Origin: Gammaproteobacteria bacterium
GTDB taxonomy: Bacteria > Pseudomonadota > Gammaproteobacteria > Xanthomonadales > Xanthomonadaceae
NCBI GenBank assembly: GCA_030431185.1
Contig: JAUIJO010000023.1
Location: forward strand, 1 to 18,552
Length of the DNA stretch: 18,552 bases
Direction: 5' to 3'
Under the pieces are notes generated by a model, which saw nothing but the letters and a program-made list of their open reading frames with translations, made no database searches and was not told where the DNA came from. Below, one piece after another: positions 1 to 6,698 of this stretch. The position numbers and the translations under genes were made by a program. Within the stretch, counting starts at the first letter, position 1, and every line of letters begins with the position of its first letter.

Positions 1-691
1 GGATGAACGGGACGTACTGCTGGCCGGAGTACGGGTTGCTGCGGCCGACCGCGCTGACGATGCCCGCGGTGACCGAGTGGTCGAGGCCGAAGGGCGAGCC
101 GATCGCCACCGCCCATTGGCCCGGCCGGGTGTTGCCGGCATTGGCCATGCGCAGGAACGGCAAGCCCTTCGCATCGATCTTGAGCACCGCGACGTCGTAC
201 TGCTCGTCGCTGCCGATCACCTTGGCGTCGAACTCGCGGCGGTCCGACAGGCTGACGGTCACCGTGTCCGCGCCCTCCACCACGTGGTGGTTGGTCAGCA
301 GGTAGCCGTCGTCGGAAATCAGGAAGCCGGTGCCCAGCGACGTGCCGCCCCCGCGGGGACCGCGCGGGCCGGATGGCGGGAACTGGTCGCCGAAGAAGCG
401 GCGGAAGAACTCGGGGATCTCGGCGTCGTCGGGCGACTGGCCACGGGTGTTGCGCCGCGGCGTCACCTCGGCGCGGATGCTGACCACGGCGGGCCCGACC
501 CGCTCGACCAGGCGGGTGAAATCGGGCAGGCCCGATACCAGCGGCGGGGCGGGCGTCGTCGCCGGAGGCGGCGCGATGGAGGCGGTCGGCGTGGCCTGCG
601 CGGCATCGGCCGGCGGCTGGGCGGTGCAGGCCACCGGCAGTGCGGCGGCAATGAGTCCGGACAAGGCAAGGGCGCGAAGCGGTCGGTTCAT
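1..691 (-). CDS. mucD: DegP/DegQ/MucD-type periplasmic serine protease, N-terminal part (cut by window edge)
   Basis: This is the amino-terminal 230 residues of a trypsin-like HtrA protease; the 3' end lies outside the window. Residues 1-24 form a signal peptide (short basic start, then a hydrophobic Leu/Ala stretch) ending at an Ala-Cys-Thr-Ala site, so the product should be periplasmic. A low-complexity Ala/Pro/Thr linker (about 25-52) precedes the protease domain. The catalytic His is H136 in TNHHVVEGA and the catalytic Asp is D166 in YDVAVLKI. The GNSGG serine motif and PDZ domains would lie beyond the edge. The flexible loop after the first beta strands is rich in Gly, Pro and Arg (about 101-117). 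It is the third gene after rpoE and the anti-sigma gene, the known xanthomonad order rpoE-rseA-mucD, so a role in degrading misfolded envelope proteins under sigma-E control is likely. A GAGG about 8 bases upstream supports the ATG. DegP, DegQ and MucD cannot be told apart from this fragment. Confidence 0.9.
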   Translation of the reverse strand, partial: MNRPLRALALSGLIAAALPVACTAQPPADAAQATPTASIAPPPATTPAPPLVSGLPDFTRLVERVGPAVVSIRAEVTPRRNTRGQSPDDAEIPEFFRRFFGDQFPPSGPRGPRGGGTSLGTGFLISDDGYLLTNHHVVEGADTVTVSLSDRREFDAKVIGSDEQYDVAVLKIDAKGLPFLRMANAGNTRPGQWAVAIGSPFGLDHSVTAGIVSAVGRSNPYSGQQYVPFI

Positions 692-730
692 GGAAGCGGC
701 CTCGAGTGTGGAGGGAGACGGGAGCGACGG

Positions 731-746
731 GGGCAGGTCCCTGCCC
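731..746 (-). other. Small hairpin between anti-sigma gene and degP/mucD
   Basis: An inverted repeat GGGCAGG / CCTGCCC separated by 2 bases lies in the 72-bp gap between the anti-sigma stop and the degP start. It has no following T run, so it is more likely an mRNA structure affecting degP expression or decay than a terminator. It may also be chance in GC-rich DNA. Confidence 0.3.
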
Positions 747-763
747 GGGGCGCTGGATGATGC

Positions 764-1672
764 TCAGTGCAGCCTGGGCCCGCCGGGGCCTGGCGTGGCT
801 TCGGGGACGAAGGGGGCCGACGGCGCTTCCTGGTCCGGGGGCGGCTGGAACTGCGGTTCGAACGGATAGAACGAAGGCGATGGCGTGGTGCCGGTGTCGT
901 AACCCACCGAATAGCCTTCGCGCGCGCCATAGCCGGGCAGCACGGCGCGGGGCCAGGGCCGGGCCGGGGTGGGAACCGCGGGCGACGTGGCGCGGGGATC
1001 GAAGGGGTTGGCCACCGGCTCGGACCCGGTCGATGCCAAGGCCTGCGATCCAGTGGTGGCCTGCGCGTCGGCCATGGCCGCGGTCGGCGGCCGCGCCGGG
1101 CGCGGCGTGGAAACGGGCATGGGCGCCTCGACCGCCGCGACCGTTCGGGAGGTCGCCGGCGTCGACGCCGCCGGGGCGACGGCTGCCGGTGCCCCGACGC
1201 CCGGGGATGGCGCGGGTACGGGCATGGCATCGCGCCCCGCCACCTGCGGCGAAGCATCGACCCCGGCCGGCGCATCCGGGTTGCTAAGCGGACGCGCGAC
1301 GAACAGCGCGGCCACCGCGACCGACGCGGCCAGCGCGGCGCCTGGAATCCAGCGCCGCCGGGCGCGTGGCCGTGCGACCGGCATATCGCCCCCAACCGCG
1401 ATCGGCAATGCCACGGCCTCGGGCTCGGCGGCCAGCGCTTCAGCCACGCGGGCGGCGAAGTGCTGCGGCGCCATGCCCACCGCCTCGCGGCGCATCACGT
1501 CGCCCGCCAATTGCCAACGGCCAACGGTGGCCCGCCACTCGGCATCGTGTCCGAGGCGCCGGCAGGCGAACCGGGCCTCGTCGCCCTGCAGCTCGCAGTC
1601 GAACAAGGCGCACAGGGTGTCGCGATCGGCACCGCTCGCGGAAGATTCGGGATGGGACGTGATGGACGTCAT
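764..1672 (-). CDS. rseA: RseA-like anti-sigma-E factor with long Pro/Ala-rich periplasmic tail
   Basis: This single-pass membrane protein of 302 residues is predicted to hold the adjacent sigma-E factor inactive at the inner membrane. Residues about 14-85 match the RseA cytoplasmic domain in pattern (a helix with LCALFDCELQGDEA, then WRATVGRWQLAGDVMR). A basic stretch (RPRARRRW, 101-108) is followed by one hydrophobic segment (about 109-126), giving an N-in, C-out topology. The remaining 175 or so residues are low complexity, rich in Pro, Ala and Thr, ending in a Tyr/Phe/Pro-rich tail, with no recognisable RseB-binding fold. The start ATG overlaps the rpoE stop as ATGA (1669-1672), indicating translational coupling. 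Release of sigma-E would require regulated intramembrane proteolysis by DegS- and RseP-like proteases encoded elsewhere. Assignment rests on the N-terminal pattern and position; the tail alone would not be recognisable. Confidence 0.85.
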   Translation of the reverse strand: MTSITSHPESSASGADRDTLCALFDCELQGDEARFACRRLGHDAEWRATVGRWQLAGDVMRREAVGMAPQHFAARVAEALAAEPEAVALPIAVGGDMPVARPRARRRWIPGAALAASVAVAALFVARPLSNPDAPAGVDASPQVAGRDAMPVPAPSPGVGAPAAVAPAASTPATSRTVAAVEAPMPVSTPRPARPPTAAMADAQATTGSQALASTGSEPVANPFDPRATSPAVPTPARPWPRAVLPGYGAREGYSVGYDTGTTPSPSFYPFEPQFQPPPDQEAPSAPFVPEATPGPGGPRLH

Positions 1673-2310
1673 GGGTGAGTTCGCTCCGGGGTTCCGGGGG
1701 TATCCAGCAAGGGACGAAGGCGGTCATCGATCGCCTCGCGGGCGCGGAATATCCGCGACCGGACGGTACCGATGGGGCAGTCCATTTGCCGGGCAATCTC
1801 CTCGTAACTCAGGCCTTCGACCTCGCGGAGGGTGATGGCGACGCGCAGCTCCTCGGGGAGCGACTCGACCGTGTCCATCACGCTGCGCTCGACCTGCTGG
1901 CGCATGAGCTCATGCTCGGGTGTATCGGTGTCCCGGAGCCGGATGCCGCCATCGAACTGCTCGGCGTCGGCCGCGTCGACGTCGTCCGTCGGCGGCCTGC
2001 GGTTCTGCGCTACGAGATGGTTCTTGGCGGTATTCACGGCGATCCGGTGCAACCAGGTATAGAACTGGGCATCGCCCCGGAAATTGGCCAGCGCGCGATA
2101 GGCGCGGATGAACGTTTCCTGGGCCACGTCCTGACACTCGCTCCAGTCGGACACATAACGTCCGATCAACCCGACGATCCGATGCTGGTACTTGCGCACC
2201 AGCGCATCGAACGCCGCGCTGTCGCCCTGCTGCACGCGCCTGACCAGCTCCTGGTCCAGCACGTGGTTCAGCCCATGGGCCTTGTCTGGGGCAAGTTCGT
2301 TGTCGGCCAT
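1669..2310 (-). CDS. rpoE: ECF RNA polymerase sigma factor RpoE (sigma-E/AlgU)
   Basis: This 213-residue extracytoplasmic-function sigma factor directs RNA polymerase to envelope-stress promoters. Region 2 spans about 23-100 and includes the core-binding and -10-recognition stretch DVAQETFIRAYRAL and the following FRGDAQFYTWLHRIAVN. A variable acidic linker runs from about 108 to 135. Region 4 (about 140-195) contains the helix-turn-helix EGLSYEEIARQMDCPIGTVR that reads the -35 element. Length and motifs are normal for the RpoE/AlgU family. It is first in the minus-strand operon, followed by an overlapping anti-sigma gene and a protease. AGGAG (2323-2327) is 12 bases from the ATG, farther than usual, and a 10-bp palindrome (2314-2323) lies between them. 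A sigma-E-like promoter at 2353-2379 suggests positive autoregulation. Confidence 0.96.
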   Translation of the reverse strand: MADNELAPDKAHGLNHVLDQELVRRVQQGDSAAFDALVRKYQHRIVGLIGRYVSDWSECQDVAQETFIRAYRALANFRGDAQFYTWLHRIAVNTAKNHLVAQNRRPPTDDVDAADAEQFDGGIRLRDTDTPEHELMRQQVERSVMDTVESLPEELRVAITLREVEGLSYEEIARQMDCPIGTVRSRIFRAREAIDDRLRPLLDTPGTPERTHP

Positions 2311-2352
2311 GCCGTGCCGGCACTCCTGTCAGCTCGGCCATCAGCCGAACAA

Positions 2353-2379
2353 TGGGACACCCCTTGCGGGGAAAAGTTC
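2353..2379 (-). promoter_or_regulatory. Candidate sigma-E-dependent autoregulatory promoter of rpoE
   Basis: On the minus strand GAACTT (2379-2374) is followed after exactly 16 bases by TCCCA (2357-2353). This agrees with the sigma-E consensus of a GAACTT -35 and a TCnnA -10 spaced by about 16 bases. Transcription would start near 2346, giving a leader of about 36 bases. The spacer contains CCCC-GCAA-GGGG, a short perfect inverted repeat. The match is by eye and not experimentally shown. Confidence 0.6.
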
Positions 2380-2512
2380 AATCAAGACCCTTAATGGGGT
2401 CGCCGGCATTCACCTCAAGCGCCCGGCGCGGGCGGCGGGCTCCGCTTGCACGGTGCTTTGACGCGCGCGTCCCCACAATCGGGATCCACGGCACCCCTGG
2501 GCTCCCCGGCAT

Positions 2513-2542
2513 TTGACGGCGGGGAAACATCCTCGGGATGAT
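2513..2542 (+). promoter_or_regulatory. Candidate sigma-70 promoter of the fadJ-like gene
   Basis: TTGACG (2513-2518) is followed after 18 bases by GATGAT (2537-2542), a reasonable -35/-10 pair. Transcription would begin near 2549, so the 18-bp palindrome at 2552-2569 would lie immediately downstream of the start point, where a bound repressor would block transcription or early elongation. The -10 match is only moderate. Confidence 0.4.
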
Positions 2543-2551
2543 ACCGGCCTC

Positions 2552-2569
2552 CCATACGTTAACGGATGG
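2552..2569. promoter_or_regulatory. 18-bp near-perfect palindrome, candidate repressor operator for fadJ
   Basis: The sequence CCATACGTTAACGGATGG is an inverted repeat with 8 of 9 base pairs symmetric (only the fifth pair, A against G, fails) around a CGTTAACG core. It overlaps the likely ribosome-binding region of the fadJ-like gene and follows its candidate promoter. Fatty acid degradation genes in proteobacteria are commonly controlled by FadR-, PsrA- or TetR-like repressors that bind palindromes of this size and respond to acyl-CoA or fatty acid. The identity of the regulator cannot be told from this window. Confidence 0.5.
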
Positions 2570-2575
2570 TGCAGC

Positions 2576-4615
2576 ATGATCGCTGGCCTCGACGGTCTTC
2601 GCTTCCAGCACTGGCAAACCTCGCTCCGCGAGGACGGTGTGTTCGTACTCGCATTCGACCGGGCAGGCACCTCGGTCAACACCTTCGCCCAGGACGTGCT
2701 GATCGAGCTCGACAGCCTGCTCGAACGCCTTGCCATGGACCCGCCCAAGGGCGTGGTGGTCGCATCGGCCAAGGCGAGTGGCTTCATCGCCGGTGCCGAC
2801 ATCAAGGAATTCCAGACCTTCGACGAGAAGGGCACGGTCGGCGACGCGATCAACCGCGGCCAACAGGTCTTCCAGCGCCTGGCCGAGCTGCCCTGCCCCA
2901 CGGTCGCCGCCATCCACGGCTTCTGCATGGGCGGCGGCACCGAGATCGCCCTGGCCTGCGACTACCGCGTCGCCAGCCGCTCGCCGTCCACCCGGATCGG
3001 CCTGCCGGAAGTGAAGCTCGGCATCTACCCCGGCTGGGGCGGCAGCGTGCGGCTGCCTCGCCTGGTCGGCGCACCGGCCGCGTTCGACATGATGCTGACC
3101 GGACGCACCCTGTCGTCCTCGGCGGCCCGGTCGATCGGACTGGTCGACAAACTCGTCGACGAGCCCCTGCTGGTCGACGAGGCCGCCAAGCTCGCCCTGC
3201 GCGGCACCACGCGACCGTTCAAGCAGCGCTTCATGGCCTGGCTGACCAATACCTGGCCGGCGCGGCAGGTGCTCGCGCCGGTGCTGGCCAAACAGGTCGC
3301 CCGCAAGGCGCGCAAGGAGCACTACCCCGCCCCCTATGCGCTCATCTCGACCTGGCAACGCAGCAGTGGCGATATCCAGGGCCTGCTGGCCGCCGAGCGC
3401 CGGTCGGTCGTCAAGCTGTCGTCGACCCCGACGGCGCGCAACCTGATCCGCGTGTTCTTCCTGCAGGAGCGGCTGAAGAGCCAGGGCGGGAAGGACCACG
3501 GGATCGCCCGCGTCCACGTGGTGGGCGCCGGCGTGATGGGCGGCGACATCGCGGCCTGGTCGGCATACAAGGGCTTCGAGGTCAGCTTGCAGGACCGCGA
3601 GCAGCGCTTCATCGACGGGGCGCTCTCGCGCGGCCGCGCGCTGTTCGACAAGAAGGTCAAGGACGAGGCCCGGCGCGAGCAGGTCAACGCGCGCCTGCGG
3701 GGCGACCTGGCCGGCGACGGCGTCGCCGATGCCGACCTGGTGATCGAGGCGATCATCGAGGACCCGGAGGCCAAGCGCGACCTGTACACGACGCTGGAGC
3801 CCCGGATGAAGGCCGACGCGCTGCTGACCACCAATACGTCGTCGATCCCGCTGACCGAGCTGCGCGAACACATCCAGCGCCCGGCGCAGTTCGCCGGACT
3901 GCACTACTTCAACCCGGTGGCGCTGATGCCGCTGGTCGAGATCATCCACCACGACGCCGTCTCCGAGGCCACCCAGTCCCGGCTCGCCTCGTTCTGCCGG
4001 GCGATCGACAAGCTGCCGGTGCCGGTGGCGGGCACGCCGGGCTTCCTGGTCAACCGCGTGCTGTTCCCCTACATGCTCGAAGCCGCCCATGCGTATGCCG
4101 AGGGCATCCCGGGGCCGGTGATCGACAAGGCCGCGGTGAAGTTCGGCATGCCGATGGGACCCATCGAACTGATGGATACCGTGGGCCTGGACGTCGCCGC
4201 GGGCGTGGGCGCCGAACTCGCCCCCTTCCTGGGCCTCGAGGTGCCGGCGGCGCTGGGCAACGTCGAGGCGGGCAAGCGGGGCAAGAAGGACGGCCAGGGC
4301 CTGTACAAATGGGAGGACGGCAAGCCGGTCAAGCCCGAGGTGCCCAAGGACTACCAGGCGCCGGCCGACCTGCAGGACCGCCTGGTGCTGCCCCTGCTCA
4401 ACGAAGCCGTCGCCTGCCTGCACGATGGCGTCGTCGCCGACGCCGACCTGCTCGATGCCGGCGTGATCTTCGGCACGGGCTTCGCGCCCTTCCGCGGCGG
4501 CCCGATCCAGTACATCCGCGAGACCGGTGCCGACGCCTTGCTGGCCCGCCTCAAGGCCCTGCAGGCGTCGCATGGCGAGCGCTTCGCGCCGCGCCCGGGC
4601 TGGGAGGCCCTCTGA
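2576..4615 (+). CDS. fadJ: Fatty acid oxidation complex alpha subunit, FadJ-like (enoyl-CoA hydratase / 3-hydroxyacyl-CoA dehydrogenase)
   Basis: This 679-residue bifunctional enzyme carries out the hydration and NAD-dependent oxidation steps of beta-oxidation. The crotonase domain (about 5-200) has the oxyanion-hole segments IAGADIKEF (71-79) and FCMGGGTEIALA (117-128), with the catalytic glutamates E123 and E145 (GLPEVKLGIYPGWGG). The dehydrogenase NAD-binding domain begins at about 311 with VHVVGAGVMGGDIA. The catalytic His is H443 in LHYFNPVALMPLVE, and the C-terminal domain starts at PGFLVNRVLFPYMLEA. The length is near FadJ (714) and FadB (729) of E. coli. The ATG at 2576 was chosen because MIAGLDGLRF-type starts fit the family and a GGATGG lies just upstream; an in-frame upstream ATG at 2513 would cover the promoter and palindrome. 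No thiolase (fadI/fadA) follows; the gene stands alone and converges on pilZ. FadB versus FadJ is not certain. Confidence 0.9.
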   Translation: MIAGLDGLRFQHWQTSLREDGVFVLAFDRAGTSVNTFAQDVLIELDSLLERLAMDPPKGVVVASAKASGFIAGADIKEFQTFDEKGTVGDAINRGQQVFQRLAELPCPTVAAIHGFCMGGGTEIALACDYRVASRSPSTRIGLPEVKLGIYPGWGGSVRLPRLVGAPAAFDMMLTGRTLSSSAARSIGLVDKLVDEPLLVDEAAKLALRGTTRPFKQRFMAWLTNTWPARQVLAPVLAKQVARKARKEHYPAPYALISTWQRSSGDIQGLLAAERRSVVKLSSTPTARNLIRVFFLQERLKSQGGKDHGIARVHVVGAGVMGGDIAAWSAYKGFEVSLQDREQRFIDGALSRGRALFDKKVKDEARREQVNARLRGDLAGDGVADADLVIEAIIEDPEAKRDLYTTLEPRMKADALLTTNTSSIPLTELREHIQRPAQFAGLHYFNPVALMPLVEIIHHDAVSEATQSRLASFCRAIDKLPVPVAGTPGFLVNRVLFPYMLEAAHAYAEGIPGPVIDKAAVKFGMPMGPIELMDTVGLDVAAGVGAELAPFLGLEVPAALGNVEAGKRGKKDGQGLYKWEDGKPVKPEVPKDYQAPADLQDRLVLPLLNEAVACLHDGVVADADLLDAGVIFGTGFAPFRGGPIQYIRETGADALLARLKALQASHGERFAPRPGWEAL

Positions 4616-4651
4616 AAGCAGCCGTATCCGCACGGGGCGGCGATCGCCCGC

Positions 4652-4674
4652 CCCCCTGCGGGCTCGGCAGGGGG
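4652..4674. terminator. Hairpin between convergent fadJ and pilZ, possible bidirectional terminator
   Basis: CCCCCTGC (4652-4659) and GCAGGGGG (4667-4674) form an 8-bp GC-rich stem with a 7-base loop in the 64-bp gap between the fadJ stop and the pilZ stop. The position between two converging genes suits a shared terminator. Neither side has a T run, so termination efficiency is uncertain. Confidence 0.45.
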
Positions 4675-4679
4675 CCGGC

Positions 4680-5033
4680 CTACATCGTGTAGGTGGCCCG
4701 CTCCGACTGCAGCTGGCCGGCCAGCAGCGCTTCGATCTTGCCGCGGACGGTTTCGTTCTCCGCGGTCTCGTTGAACTGCACGCCGACGCCGGAGGGGCGG
4801 TTGCCCTGCGCGCCCACGGGGGTGACCCAGACGACCTTGCCGGCGACCGGCATGCGCTCGCTGGATTCGGGCAGGGTGAGCATGAGGAAGACCTCGTCGC
4901 CGATGAAATAGCGCTTGGGGGTCTGCACGAAGATGCCGCCGCCCCGCAGGAACGGCATGTAGGCGCTGTACAGCGCGGCCTTGTCCTTGATCGCCAGGGT
5001 CAGAATGCCCTGACGCGCACCACCACCACTCAT
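4680..5033 (-). CDS. pilZ: Type IV pilus assembly protein PilZ
   Basis: This small cytoplasmic PilZ-domain protein (117 residues) is needed for type IV pilus formation and twitching. The sequence (ARQGILTLAIKDKAALYSAY at 6-25, then GGGIFVQTPKRYFIGDEVFL, PVAGKVVWVTP and GNRPSGVGVQF) is of the xanthomonad/pseudomonad PilZ type. These proteins are known to lack the RxxxR and D/NxSxxG residues that bind cyclic di-GMP, and neither motif is present here, so it should act through protein partners (in xanthomonads FimX and PilB) rather than as a direct receptor. The ATG at 5033 was preferred over one at 5057 because the family begins MS-x-x-ARQGIL and a GGGGACTGGA precedes it. It is last in the cluster, 58 bases after holB, as tmk-holB-pilZ in Pseudomonas. 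Confidence 0.93.
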   Translation of the reverse strand: MSGGGARQGILTLAIKDKAALYSAYMPFLRGGGIFVQTPKRYFIGDEVFLMLTLPESSERMPVAGKVVWVTPVGAQGNRPSGVGVQFNETAENETVRGKIEALLAGQLQSERATYTM

Positions 5034-5091
5034 GTCCAGTCCCCTGTTCGCACGCATCCCTGCGTGAACGTCCCATCCAATGCCCGTCGGC

Positions 5092-6060
5092 CTAGCGACC
5101 GCGCTGCGCGGCGCGCCAGGCCATCAAGAGTTCCACCACCGCGAGGTCGGCGCGCACCGTGGTGCGCATGAGGTCCCGGGTGCGATTCGCCTTGTCGAAC
5201 CACTCCGCCAGACTGCGCGTCCGCGCCGGGTCGGTCAAGTGCGACGCTTCCATTACCACGATGTCGGCGGCGTGCCGGAGGCGCAGCACGATGTCCTCGT
5301 CCGCGGTCCAGCGCTTGGCCACGTCGACCGCGGAGCCGCGTCCATCCGCCAGTTCGGCCAGGTCGCGCGCCACCTGCCGGCGCAGCTCCAGGCCCTCGCC
5401 TTCCAGCCACTCGTGGGCCAACCCGGGATGGCCGCGCGCGGCCTCCAGCGCCTCGGTCGTGTCGTCCTCGTCGTGTCCCCGCGCCTGCAGCCACCCCAGT
5501 GCCTCGTCATGGGGCGGAAGGCGGAACTCGACCTGCTGGCAGCGGCTGCGGATGGTCGCCGGCAGTCGGCCCGGCTGGGCGCTCACCAACCACAGGTAGC
5601 GGCCCGGCACCGGCTCCTCGAGGGTCTTGAGCAAGGCATTTGCCGCCGAGGTGTTGATGGCGTCGGCGGGGTCGATGATCGCCACCTGGGCCACCCCGTA
5701 TTGGGGTGTCAGCGCCATCTGCGCGGACAGCTCGCGCATCTGCTCGATGACGATCTCGGTCCTGAGCCTGGTGCCGTCGCGGGTCGGGATGAAGGAGATG
5801 TCGCGGAAATCCGGATGCGAGCCCGCGGCGATCAGCTGGCAGCTCCGGCAGCCCCCGCAGGGTTCGCCCCCCGGCTCGCGGGCCATGCACAGGACGCGAC
5901 GGGCGAGGTAACGGGCGACGGCATGCTTGCCGAGCAGCGCGGGGCCGCAGAACAGCAGCCCATGTCCCAGGCGGCCGGCGTCCAGCGCCGCGGCCACGCG
6001 ATCGCAGACCCGCGCCTGCCAGGGCGCGAAGCCGCTGCGATCCTCGACGGCGGCACTCAC
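5092..6060 (-). CDS. holB: DNA polymerase III delta-prime subunit
   Basis: This 322-residue clamp-loader subunit helps load the sliding clamp in replication. The AAA+ N-terminal part has a degenerate P-loop (GPALLGKH, 39-46), in which His replaces the Ser/Thr expected after the Lys, consistent with delta-prime being a non-hydrolysing stator. A zinc module is formed by C58, C68, C71 and C74 (CMAREPGGEPCGGCRSC). Further family signatures are VAIIDPADAINTSAANALLKTLEEP and the sensor/arginine-finger motif IRSRCQQVEF. The start is GTG at 6060, sharing GTGA with the tmk stop (TGA at 6059-6057), so translation is probably coupled. Length is close to E. coli HolB (334). It lies between tmk and pilZ as in pseudomonads. 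Confidence 0.96.
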   Translation of the reverse strand: MSAAVEDRSGFAPWQARVCDRVAAALDAGRLGHGLLFCGPALLGKHAVARYLARRVLCMAREPGGEPCGGCRSCQLIAAGSHPDFRDISFIPTRDGTRLRTEIVIEQMRELSAQMALTPQYGVAQVAIIDPADAINTSAANALLKTLEEPVPGRYLWLVSAQPGRLPATIRSRCQQVEFRLPPHDEALGWLQARGHDEDDTTEALEAARGHPGLAHEWLEGEGLELRRQVARDLAELADGRGSAVDVAKRWTADEDIVLRLRHAADIVVMEASHLTDPARTRSLAEWFDKANRTRDLMRTTVRADLAVVELLMAWRAAQRGR

Positions 6061-6698
6061 GCCGGCGCTCCGGCGAGGTAGTCCTCGAGCACCGCGAGGG
6101 CGGCGCGGGCGACGTCGGCCTGCGGGCGACTCGCGTCGACGGTGCGGATGCGGTCCGGGGCCGCGGCGGCCCGCGACAGGTAGCCCTTGCGGACGCGTTC
6201 GAAGAACGCCTGCTGCTCGGACTCGATCCGGTCGGCCTCGCCGCGGCGGCGGGCGCGCTCCAGGCCCAGCGCGACCGGCACGTCGAGCAGCAGGGTCAGC
6301 CCCGGCTCGATCCCCACGACCTCGCGCTCCAGGGTGGCGATCAATGCCGCGTCGCCGCCGCGCGCGGCGCCCTGGTAGGCGTGGCTGGCATCGGTGAAGC
6401 GGTCGCTCAGCACCCAGGCGCCACGCCCGAGCGCGGGCAGCACGGTTTCCCGCACGTGCTGAGCGCGCGCGGCGAACATCAGCAGCAGTTCGGTTTCCGG
6501 CGCGGGGGGTTCATGCGCGGGGTCGAGCAACAGGTGGCGGATCTGTTCGGCCAAGGGCGTGCCGCCGGGCTCCCGGGTCGTCACCACCTCTTCGCCGGTC
6601 GCACGCAGGCGGTCGGCGAGCACACCGAGAACGGTGGACTTGCCGGCGCCCTCGCCGCCTTCCAGGCTGATGAAGCGGTGGCAGCGGCGAAGACTCAT
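6057..6698 (-). CDS. tmk: Thymidylate kinase
   Basis: This 213-residue enzyme phosphorylates dTMP to dTDP with ATP, an essential step to dTTP. The P-loop is GGEGAGKS (14-21). TREPGGTPLAEQIR (41-54) is the dTMP-binding region, SDRFTDASHAYQG (98-110) carries the conserved DR-(Y/F) motif, and an Arg-rich lid segment (ERARRRGEADRIE, about 147-159) resembles the E. coli type of lid. The ATG at 6698 overlaps the mltG stop as ATGA, and its own stop overlaps the holB GTG. The gene therefore sits in a tightly coupled chain with mltG and holB, the same neighbours as in E. coli. Confidence 0.97.
   Translation of the reverse strand: MSLRRCHRFISLEGGEGAGKSTVLGVLADRLRATGEEVVTTREPGGTPLAEQIRHLLLDPAHEPPAPETELLLMFAARAQHVRETVLPALGRGAWVLSDRFTDASHAYQGAARGGDAALIATLEREVVGIEPGLTLLLDVPVALGLERARRRGEADRIESEQQAFFERVRKGYLSRAAAAPDRIRTVDASRPQADVARAALAVLEDYLAGAPA

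Noticed and set aside
2378..4633. 751-codon open frame on the minus strand opposite fadJ
   Set aside because: It runs antisense to a complete, motif-rich FadJ gene, its translation is Arg/Gly/His-rich without any domain, and such frames are expected opposite high-GC genes.
4680..5033. PilZ as a direct cyclic di-GMP receptor
   Set aside because: The RxxxR and D/NxSxxG residues that bind the nucleotide are absent, as in the known xanthomonad type IV pilus PilZ.
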